A stretch of DNA of 35,325 nucleotides, taken from the NCBI GenBank assembly GCA_964507305.1, contig CAZDPQ010000013.1, forward strand, positions 1-35,325. Direction: 5' to 3'. Shown here in pieces: positions 14,092 to 21,118 of this stretch (positions are counted from its first letter, which is position 1; every line of letters begins with the position of its first letter). A program made the translations under genes and the position numbers. A model generated the notes under the pieces. It searched no databases. It was not told the DNA's origin and saw only the letters and a list, made by a program, of their open reading frames with translations. The DNA is from JAQVYV01 sp964507305. GTDB taxonomy: Bacteria > Bacillota > Clostridia > Saccharofermentanales > UBA5734.

Positions 14092-15327
14092 GTGAGCGAT
14101 CCGAAAAAAGGTAAGAAAGAAAAAATCCTGCTGGCGTATTCGGGCGGGCTTGACACATCCATCATCATCCCCTGGCTGCTTGAGCACTACGACTGCGAAG
14201 TCCTTGCCATGGCCGGCGAAGTCGGCATCGGCGTCGACCGGGATTTCCTGGTGAGCAAGGCGCTCCGCTGCGGGGCAAGCCAATGCTTTGTCGAGGACAT
14301 CACCGAAGAGTTCATCACGGATTACATCTATCCGACGCTCAAGGCCAACGCGGTCTACGAGGGCAAATACCTGCTCGGCACATCGTTTGCGCGTCCCGTC
14401 ATCGCCAAGCGGCTGGTCGAGATCGCGAAGCGCGAGGGCTGCACGGCGGTCGCGCACGGCTGCACCGGCAAAGGCAACGACCAGGTGCGGTTCGAGCTCA
14501 CAGTCAAGGCGCTCGCTCCCGAGCTGAAGATCATCGCCCCCTGGCGGCTCTGGGACATCCGCTCCCGGGACGAGGAGATCGATTACGCCAACGCGCGCGG
14601 CATCCCGGTCCCCGTGACGAAGAAGGACAACTATTCCATGGACCAGAACCTCTGGCACCTCAGCCACGAAGGCATGGACCTCGAAAACCCGGCCAACGAA
14701 CCGCAGTACGGCAATCTGCTGAAGCTGATGGTCCCGCCCGAGCAGGCGCCGGACAAGCCGACCTATGTGGAGATCGATTTTGAAAAAGGCATCCCGGTGT
14801 GCGTGGACGGCACGGTGCGCGGCAACGTTCCGATGATCGAGTACCTGAACAAGGTCGCAGGAGAAAACGGCGTCGGGATCGCCGACATGGTCGAGAACCG
14901 CCTGGTCGGGATGAAATCGCGGGGCGTCTACGAGACGCCGGCCGGCACGGTGCTCTATTACGCGCACCGCGAACTCGAGCTGCTGTGCCTCGACAAGGAC
15001 ACCCTGCATTACAAGGACCTCGTCGCGCAGCGTTTCGCCGAGCTCGTGTACAACGGCCAGTGGTTCCATCCGCTCCGCGAAGCGCTCAGCGCGTTCGTCG
15101 ACCGCACGCAGCAGACCGTCACCGGCAAGGTCCGCCTCAAGCTGTACAAGGGCACCTGCATGCCGGCCGGCATGACATCCCCTTACTCCCTGTATCAGGA
15201 AGCCCTGTCGACGTTCGGCGAAGACGATGTGTACGACCAGAAGGACGCAGGCGGTTTTATCAACTGCTTCGGGCTGCCCGTCAAAGTCGTCGCCCAGATG
15301 AAAAAACGCACGGGGCTGATGGAATAA
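14092..15327 (+). CDS. argG: argininosuccinate synthase
   Basis: A 411-residue ATP-dependent ligase joining citrulline and aspartate in arginine synthesis. The P-loop-like motif AYSGGLDTS is at residues 15-23. Further conserved blocks include GTSFARPVIAK, AHGCTGKGNDQVRFE and the C-terminal PYSLYQ. The start is GTG at 14092, behind a perfect AGGAGGAGG. An in-frame ATG at 14035 is rejected because it precedes that site and lies inside the operator. The partner gene argH, often adjacent, is not in this window. The promoter and ArgR-like boxes directly upstream suggest arginine repression. Confidence 0.97.
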   Translation: MSDPKKGKKEKILLAYSGGLDTSIIIPWLLEHYDCEVLAMAGEVGIGVDRDFLVSKALRCGASQCFVEDITEEFITDYIYPTLKANAVYEGKYLLGTSFARPVIAKRLVEIAKREGCTAVAHGCTGKGNDQVRFELTVKALAPELKIIAPWRLWDIRSRDEEIDYANARGIPVPVTKKDNYSMDQNLWHLSHEGMDLENPANEPQYGNLLKLMVPPEQAPDKPTYVEIDFEKGIPVCVDGTVRGNVPMIEYLNKVAGENGVGIADMVENRLVGMKSRGVYETPAGTVLYYAHRELELLCLDKDTLHYKDLVAQRFAELVYNGQWFHPLREALSAFVDRTQQTVTGKVRLKLYKGTCMPAGMTSPYSLYQEALSTFGEDDVYDQKDAGGFINCFGLPVKVVAQMKKRTGLME

Positions 15328-15344
15328 CGCATCACCGATAAAAA

Positions 15345-15387
15345 TAAAAAAACGGCCGCCTCATGCTCCGCGCGTGAAGCGGCCGTT
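15345..15387 (-). terminator. intrinsic terminator of the threonine aldolase gene (possibly bidirectional)
   Basis: A hairpin with nine-base arms (AACGGCCGC 15351-15359, GCGGCCGTT 15379-15387) sits just after the aldolase stop. On the minus strand it is followed by a T-rich tail (the A-run at 15345-15352 on the plus strand). On the plus strand the tail is weak, but the same stem may help end argG transcripts. Confidence 0.8.
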
Positions 15388-15407
15388 CTTCATATGCAGG
15401 CAGCCGC

Positions 15408-16442
15408 TCAAAGCCCCCGGATGTCCTCCACAAGGCTGTCGACATCCTCCTCGCGCGTCGCCCAGCCGGTGCAGAACCGGACGGCCGAGCGCCCGTCCGG
15501 AAAACGGCTCCAGAGCGAATAGGTATACTTCGCGTCCAGCTTCCGGAGCATATCGTCCGGAAGGATCGGAAACTGCTGATTGGTCGGGCTGTCGCTCAAA
15601 AAGCCGAAGCCCTTCTCCCTGCACGCATCGCGAATCCGCATCGCAAGCCGGTCCGCCCGCGCGGCCATCTCAAGGTACAATCCGTCCTCCATCAGCGCGA
15701 GAAACTGCAGGCCGAGCAGCCTGCCCTTGGCAAGCATGCCGCCGCGCTGCTTGAGGATGTAGCGGAAATCATCGTCCAGCGCGGGATGGCATATCACAAG
15801 CGCCTCGCCGAACAGGGCACCGACCTTCGTTCCGCCGATGTAGAACGCATCGCACAGCGAAGCCGCCGCCCGCAGGTCCAGGTCGCCGCCCTCCGCCGCG
15901 AGGGCGTAGCCGAGCCTCGCGCCGTCCATATACAGATAAAGCCCGTGGCTGCGGCAGAAGGCACTCAGCTCCTCCAGCTCGCTCCGCCGGTAGATGGCCC
16001 CGAGCTCCGTCGGATTGGAAATATAGACCAGCTTCGGTTGGGCCATGTGCTCCCGGGTGCTGTCGGCAGCATGGCTTTCCCACACCTCCCGCACCTGCCC
16101 GGCTGTGATCTTGCCATCCGTGCCCGGCAGCTCGAGGATCTTGTGCCCCGTCGCCTCGATCGCGCCGGTCTCATGGACGTTGATGTGCCCCGTCGCGGCG
16201 CTGATCACGCACTGGTGGGGCCGGAGCGCGGCGGCGATCAGCGTGAAATTGGCCTGCGTCCCCCCGATCAGGAAATGGACCCCCGCATCCGGCGCGCCGC
16301 ACGCGGCACGGATCGTCTCCCGCGCCTGCGCGCAATAGCCGTCCTCCCCGTAGCCCGTCGTCTGCTCCGTATTGGTCTCCGCCAGCCTCTGCAGGATCCG
16401 GGGGTGAGCCCCCTCCATATAGTCCGAATCAAAACCGATCAT
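15408..16442 (-). CDS. ltaE: low-specificity L-threonine aldolase (beta-eliminating lyase family)
   Basis: A 344-residue PLP enzyme of fold type I that splits threonine or allo-threonine into glycine and acetaldehyde. It opens with MIGFDSDYMEGAHP, typical of the family. K206 in YIGGTKVGALFG is the PLP lysine, and YMDGARLGYAL holds the cofactor-binding Asp and Arg. The start at 16442 is chosen because GAGGGC lies six bases upstream and the N-terminus then matches homologues; upstream in-frame ATG and TTG codons give a longer, unmatched start. The gene stands alone, with its own terminator, and diverges from the histidine kinase gene. Confidence 0.93.
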   Translation of the reverse strand: MIGFDSDYMEGAHPRILQRLAETNTEQTTGYGEDGYCAQARETIRAACGAPDAGVHFLIGGTQANFTLIAAALRPHQCVISAATGHINVHETGAIEATGHKILELPGTDGKITAGQVREVWESHAADSTREHMAQPKLVYISNPTELGAIYRRSELEELSAFCRSHGLYLYMDGARLGYALAAEGGDLDLRAAASLCDAFYIGGTKVGALFGEALVICHPALDDDFRYILKQRGGMLAKGRLLGLQFLALMEDGLYLEMAARADRLAMRIRDACREKGFGFLSDSPTNQQFPILPDDMLRKLDAKYTYSLWSRFPDGRSAVRFCTGWATREEDVDSLVEDIRGL

Positions 16443-16515
16443 ATATGCCCTCGTCAAAATCATTGTCAATGGGTCCGGGACGGCAGCCGTACGCCGTTTC
16501 CATTGATTTTACCAT

Positions 16516-16521
16516 ATTATA
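16516..16521 (-). promoter_or_regulatory. candidate -10 element for the threonine aldolase gene
   Basis: A perfect TATAAT on the minus strand about 75 bases upstream of the aldolase start. No good -35 is seen at the proper distance. The rest of the 200-base divergent region shows only a weak TAAAAT near 16610 that could serve the histidine kinase. Confidence 0.4.
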
Positions 16522-16645
16522 CTGCGGTTATGCCGATGGATCGATCCGACAATTTATCAAAAATAGCCATGGAATCCATAAAAACCAAACGTTTCCCCGG
16601 ATTTGCGGTAAAATGGAATTATCAAAAAAACGGGGAGCATATCCG

Positions 16646-18328
16646 ATGTCTGATGAAATCATGATCGGGATCATCCTTTATGTCATGATGATCATGGCCA
16701 ATCTGGTCATCATGACGGTCATCCGGGTCAAGGCCAAAAAATCATCCGCCCGGAATTCCCTGACCGCCTGCCAGTCCGCGCTTGTCCTCTGGCTGTTCTT
16801 CGCCATCATCGAAAACCTGTCAAAAGGCACGCCACGGTATCGGGATGCCGCGCTGGCCGTCATTGTCCTGCTTGGTTTTCTCGGCCCCCTCTGGCTCCAT
16901 TTTACGCTCGAATATACAGAAATCCCGAAATCCGGCGGAAAATGGCTGCATTGGCTGATCCTCCTCCCGGCGCTGGCCGCGTCCTTCTTTATCCTCGGGA
17001 ACCCTTCCTCGCCCCTGGTCATCCGGCAGATGGAGCAGAACGCCCGGGTGACGGAATGGGGAACCGCCGTGATCGTCAGCATTGCCCTGACCTATCTCAT
17101 GGTGCTGGTCAGCTCGGTGCTGATCATCGGGAGCGCCGTCAGAAAACGCAAATGGATCACCGAAAATGTGATGATCGTTGTTTCGACCCTGATCCCGATC
17201 GTTTTCCGGTTGCTGTACCATTTTGACCTGATCGAAGCGACCCGTTTCGATCTTGCCCCGATCACCCTGACATTCCTCATGGCGCTGGTCGCCACCCTTG
17301 TGTATCAGAAAAAACTGCTGGACGTGTTTCCCTATGCTTCCCAGGAACTGTTTTCCAACATCAACGAAGCCATCCTGATCATCGACCTGAACGGTCAGGT
17401 GACCGAATACAACCCCGCATTCCGGAAAATGTTCGAATCCTATTTCGATATCGGTCTCTGCCGCACGATTGCGGAATTCACGGACAACCTGAAAAAAGTG
17501 AGCGATCCGGCCGCCGATGGCGGGGCGGCATTCGAAGCGCTGCCGCATGCCGGGCGGAGCGGTTCCGTCGAGATCATCATGAGATCGCCCGACATGCCGG
17601 CGAGGCAGGTGACCTGCGCATCCTATCCTTTCGTCAACAAAGATCAGGAGGAAATCGGCGCTTCCCTGATCTTCCACGACATCACCGACTACCGGAACAG
17701 GACGCTGCGGACCGAGCGCACCAGGCTGTCCAACGACCTGCACGACAGCCTGGGCAACAGCCTGAACATCATCAGCTCCAATCTCGAATATTCCCTTCAG
17801 AAGCTGAAGGGAGAACCGGAAATCCGGGAGTGTCTCCAGACCTCCTATGCCCGCGTCACCAGCGCTTTTCTGGACCTCCGCCGGATCGTGGAAGACCTGC
17901 GCCCCATCGATATCGAAAACAACGGTCTTATCTGGGCGCTTGAATCCCTGATCGGCCGTCTGAACGACCGCGGGATCTGCATTGAATTCGACAACTATCT
18001 GTCCGATCTTTCGATCCTGAGCAGGAATTCATACGCAGAATCCATCTATTTCATCTGCCAGGAAGCGATCAACAACTCCATCACCCACGGCAAAGCCCGG
18101 AATATCCAGATCGTGCTGAATCAAAACGACAGCGCGCTGAGGCTTTACATCACCGATGACGGCGTCGGCTGCGGCACGATCGTAAAAAACAAGGGGCTTG
18201 CCAGCATGCAGCTCCGGGCGGACGCGCTGGGCGGCCGGGTCGAGTACGGCTCGCCGGGCGAAGGAGGCTTCATCGTCAAGGTCACCATGCCTGTAATGCC
18301 GTTGAGTCTCCGGGAGGAAGCCCCATGA
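16646..18328 (+). CDS. 7TM-PAS sensor histidine kinase of the NarX/DesK (HisKA_3) type
   Basis: A 560-residue membrane kinase. The first about 225 residues hold seven hydrophobic segments, resembling the N-terminal 7TM histidine kinase domain. A PAS-like domain follows (NINEAILIIDLNGQVTEYNPAF). HisKA_3 has H366 as phosphoacceptor (NDLHDSLGN), and a HATPase_c domain carries the N box (CQEAINNSITHG) and G box (DDGVGCG). The ATG at 16646 has GGGGAG about nine bases upstream; the frame extends further upstream without a ribosome site. Its stop overlaps the response regulator start (ATGA), so the pair is coupled. The ligand is unknown. Because GH110-like and GH99-like genes follow on the other strand, a carbohydrate cue is possible but unproven. 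Confidence 0.9.
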   Translation: MSDEIMIGIILYVMMIMANLVIMTVIRVKAKKSSARNSLTACQSALVLWLFFAIIENLSKGTPRYRDAALAVIVLLGFLGPLWLHFTLEYTEIPKSGGKWLHWLILLPALAASFFILGNPSSPLVIRQMEQNARVTEWGTAVIVSIALTYLMVLVSSVLIIGSAVRKRKWITENVMIVVSTLIPIVFRLLYHFDLIEATRFDLAPITLTFLMALVATLVYQKKLLDVFPYASQELFSNINEAILIIDLNGQVTEYNPAFRKMFESYFDIGLCRTIAEFTDNLKKVSDPAADGGAAFEALPHAGRSGSVEIIMRSPDMPARQVTCASYPFVNKDQEEIGASLIFHDITDYRNRTLRTERTRLSNDLHDSLGNSLNIISSNLEYSLQKLKGEPEIRECLQTSYARVTSAFLDLRRIVEDLRPIDIENNGLIWALESLIGRLNDRGICIEFDNYLSDLSILSRNSYAESIYFICQEAINNSITHGKARNIQIVLNQNDSALRLYITDDGVGCGTIVKNKGLASMQLRADALGGRVEYGSPGEGGFIVKVTMPVMPLSLREEAP

Positions 18329-18963
18329 TCCGGCTGCTGATCGCCGACGATGAACCGGAGGTCGCGGTCTCGCTGACGCGCAACATCGACGGGCGCGAGG
18401 ATATCCGTGTCGTCGGCCTGGCGTCAGACGGCGCGGAGGCCGTCCGCCTGTGCGGGCAGCTCGCTCCCGATGTGATCCTGATGGATATCCGCATGCCCGT
18501 CATGGACGGGCTGGCTGCCGGCCGTTCGATCAAAGAGCGTTTCCCGGCCGTCAAAATCATCATTCTGACTCTGTTCAAAGAGGATGAACAGATCCTGGAA
18601 GCGGTCCGGTCCGAATGCAGCGGGTATCTTTTCAAAGGAAGCAAAAGCGAAAAAATCATCAACGCCATCAAGAATGTCTGCCTCGGACTCAGCGCCTTCG
18701 ACGGCGGAGCCCAGTCCGTCATCAGCAGCCGGATGAAAACCGGCGGCTCCGCGCCGGTCGATCATGAGGAACTGGCCAGGCTGAGCAAGCGCGAGATCGA
18801 GATCGTCCGTCTCATGACATCGGGAAAGAACAACGCGGAGATCGCCCGGATCCTCTATTTGAGCGAAGGCCACATCCGGAATCAGCAGGTGACGATCCGC
18901 GAAAAACTGAAATTGCGGAGCAGCCTCGAGCTGGTCGTCTGGGGCGCCAGGATGGGGCTTTGA
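18325..18963 (+). CDS. NarL/LuxR-family response regulator
   Basis: A 212-residue response regulator. The receiver domain has the acidic pair D8/D9, phosphoacceptor D54 (ILMDIRMP), the switch threonine in IIILT and the lysine in GYLFK. A LuxR-type helix-turn-helix (about 148-205; LSKREIEIVRLM, NNAEIARILYLSEGHIRN) completes the NarL layout. Its ATG overlaps the stop of the kinase gene, so the two form one two-component system. Target promoters are unknown. It ends 28 bases from the convergent GH110-like gene with only a short CCTGC/GCAGG hairpin between them. Confidence 0.93.
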   Translation: MIRLLIADDEPEVAVSLTRNIDGREDIRVVGLASDGAEAVRLCGQLAPDVILMDIRMPVMDGLAAGRSIKERFPAVKIIILTLFKEDEQILEAVRSECSGYLFKGSKSEKIINAIKNVCLGLSAFDGGAQSVISSRMKTGGSAPVDHEELARLSKREIEIVRLMTSGKNNAEIARILYLSEGHIRNQQVTIREKLKLRSSLELVVWGARMGL

Positions 18964-18991
18964 CCTGCCTGTGCAGGAGGTTTCCCGCCGT

Positions 18992-20905
18992 TCACGCATC
19001 CCGGCTTTCGAAAAGGACACGGTTCCGGTCCCGGATGGTTCCCCGATCCGCCCCGCTTCCGGCCGCGACGGCGGCAAAACCCTCTTCCGAAGCAGGAACG
19101 ATGACATTGTCCTCAATGACAATACTGTCGGAAGACGCTACATAGACGGCGCAGTTTTCCGGCGAATCCGTGGTCTCGCTGCAGGGCCTGTACATGAAAT
19201 TGTTCCTCACCGTGATATCGCGGGCGGAACGGATCGACACATTGGCATTTCCCGAATGGACAAATGCGTTGCCTGCGATGTCAATGCCGCGGATCAGCCC
19301 GGCCTTGCCGAATCCCCCCTGCCCGTAAACGCAGATGTCGATATCCGCACTGCCGAAATCGCCGAAATTGTTCGGCTTGATATTGTCATTGATGAATTTG
19401 TTGTTCCGGATGATGATATTCCGCGGATTCAGGCTCTCGTACCAATTCAGGCAGTCGCAGAAAATGCAGATGCCGGGCATGATGACATTGTAGAACGTGC
19501 AATTTTCGATCACGCTGTCCCGGGTCTGAAGCAGGATCCCGCGGTTGCGCTTGTTGCGCAGGATCGAATTCCGAAGCAGCACACGCGGCGTCCGGGTCAC
19601 ATTGCTCATGATGTCGCCGGCTGCAGCCGTAAAGTCCTCGTCGAATTCCGCCCAAAAGCCGTATTCCTCATCCGGATAGCACTTTTTCACCGTCAGCAGC
19701 GCCTTGAAATCAAGCGTTTTGTCCGCACTGAGCTCGATCCTGTCGCCTTCGCGGAAAGGGATCGTCAGCTCGTTGCCCTTCACCGGCCGGCCGAACCGGA
19801 CACTGCGGGCCACATCCAGCCTGACGCGCCGGTTCGCCGGATCCGTTTCGACGATCATCTGGAACATGCCGTGGATATTGATGGCGTCATCATGGCTGTT
19901 CTCCAGAAGCGTATTGGTAATATGCAGGTCTTCCTTGCAATCGATAAAATGCATGGCATCCGCCGTAACGCTCATCAGCCGGTCGGTACCCGGCTTGCAG
20001 CAGACATTGGCGCGGTTGAAATAAAGGTCGTCGCTGGAATTGCCGCGGATCCCCATGCCCGGTGTGCAATAAACATTGACATTCTCGACCATGATCTTCC
20101 GGGAATGGGTCACCGCGATGGTGTCCGGCCCGTACATCGTCTTTGTCATGACAAAACCGGTCCCGGCCGGCGCCTCGTGGACTTCGCACCCGAACTCGAT
20201 CCTGCAGCGTCGTCCCTCCAGGAGCCGGAAGCTTTTGATGTCGGTAACGGTGCCGTCCACGCCCGAGTTATTGTAAAGGAAGTTCCCGTGGTATAACGGC
20301 TCCTTGGTATCCGGGTCAAACTCCAGGTACTCCCGGGCGGGATACCCGTCCTCGATGTCATACCCTTCATTCACCGTCACGATGGCTTCCCGGCGTACTG
20401 CGTCAAAGCTTTCGACCGTACCCATGAAATACGGAAGCTCAAATCTGTCAAAATTCAGGTTCGCCAGCACGACATTCTCGCAGTGGTCGATCCGGACGCC
20501 CCGCAGGGTCATGTCCATCATGAAAGTGGCGCCGCGGCAGTCGACATACAGGTCCTTGAGGCCCTCCAATTCAAGGGAATACCGGTGCTTCTCGACCGCA
20601 TCGTCACAGAGGCGGATCTCGCCGGCCGGCAGAACCAGCTTCTTGGTGCCTTCCCCTAATTCCTTGAGCGCTGCTGCCGCGTCCGCCAGCTTGAGGCGCA
20701 TATCCTGACTGCTGCCCGCGACGACGCCATAATCGGCTGCATACACCGTGAAATCCGTTTTTTCCGGGATCGGAAAAAGGATTTCCTTCTCAAAACGGTC
20801 CCGATCGGCACCTGTAATGCCGATCCCCGGGACCTCCACGGCATAGCAATTCGCGGCAAGCTCCGCAGCGATCCGCCTGCAATCGGAAACGGACTCGTAT
20901 TCCAT
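18992..20905 (-). CDS. GH110-like glycoside hydrolase (right-handed beta-helix), probably intracellular
   Basis: A 637-residue parallel beta-helix protein, recognisable by many NN-x-F, IENCTFYN and IIIRNNKF-like turns. D316 (TADAMHF), D339 and D340 (SHDDAIN) reproduce, as far as I recall the family, both the motifs and the 23/24-residue spacing of the three catalytic Asp residues of GH110 alpha-1,3-galactosidases. GH110 enzymes remove terminal alpha-1,3-linked galactose, for example from blood-group B or carrageenan-type glycans. No signal peptide is visible, so it would act on imported oligosaccharides. The start at 20905 has AGGGGGGA upstream; the longer frame runs into the promoter. The next gene upstream encodes a secreted GH99-like protein. 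The linkage specificity is inferred. Confidence 0.78.
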   Translation of the reverse strand: MEYESVSDCRRIAAELAANCYAVEVPGIGITGADRDRFEKEILFPIPEKTDFTVYAADYGVVAGSSQDMRLKLADAAAALKELGEGTKKLVLPAGEIRLCDDAVEKHRYSLELEGLKDLYVDCRGATFMMDMTLRGVRIDHCENVVLANLNFDRFELPYFMGTVESFDAVRREAIVTVNEGYDIEDGYPAREYLEFDPDTKEPLYHGNFLYNNSGVDGTVTDIKSFRLLEGRRCRIEFGCEVHEAPAGTGFVMTKTMYGPDTIAVTHSRKIMVENVNVYCTPGMGIRGNSSDDLYFNRANVCCKPGTDRLMSVTADAMHFIDCKEDLHITNTLLENSHDDAINIHGMFQMIVETDPANRRVRLDVARSVRFGRPVKGNELTIPFREGDRIELSADKTLDFKALLTVKKCYPDEEYGFWAEFDEDFTAAAGDIMSNVTRTPRVLLRNSILRNKRNRGILLQTRDSVIENCTFYNVIMPGICIFCDCLNWYESLNPRNIIIRNNKFINDNIKPNNFGDFGSADIDICVYGQGGFGKAGLIRGIDIAGNAFVHSGNANVSIRSARDITVRNNFMYRPCSETTDSPENCAVYVASSDSIVIEDNVIVPASEEGFAAVAAGSGADRGTIRDRNRVLFESRDA

Positions 20906-20941
20906 AGAAACATCCCCCCTGCCATTCTGCTTTCTCGTCCG

Positions 20942-20971
20942 AATGTAGCATTCTTTCATTGAAATTTCAAT
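20942..20971 (-). promoter_or_regulatory. promoter of the GH110-like gene with an overlapping palindrome
   Basis: On the minus strand TTGAAA (20965-20970), a 17-base spacer and the extended -10 TGC-TACATT (hexamer 20942-20947). The perfect 14-base palindrome ATTGAAATTTCAAT (20958-20971) covers the -35 and is a candidate operator. Confidence 0.6.
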
Positions 20972-21030
20972 AACGGTTTTCATCATCCGCGATTCGTCCA
21001 CCCGGACCGCGTTTTCTTGAAATCGATCAT

Positions 21031-21092
21031 GAACCGGATCATCCGGTTCGGCCTGCAGCGGCAGAACAGCAGGAAGGCTGCTCTGCCGCTGC
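21031..21092. repeat. two strong hairpins downstream of the GH99-like gene
   Basis: A 19-base palindrome (GAACCGGAT, one base, ATCCGGTTC; 21031-21049) is followed by a larger hairpin (arms GCAGCGGCAGA at 21055-21065 and TCTGCCGCTGC at 21082-21092, extended by CAGC/GCTG inside). Neither side has a T-run. They lie between the GH99-like stop and the GH110-like promoter, so they may end or stabilise the upstream transcript. Confidence 0.5.
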
Positions 21093-21118
21093 TTCGCTGT
21101 GCGGTTTACCGGGATCGA

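Noticed and set aside
15388..15407. Separate argG terminator after the stem at 15351-15387
   Set aside because: Only one hairpin is present and its T-run lies on the minus-strand side; no second stem is seen for argG.
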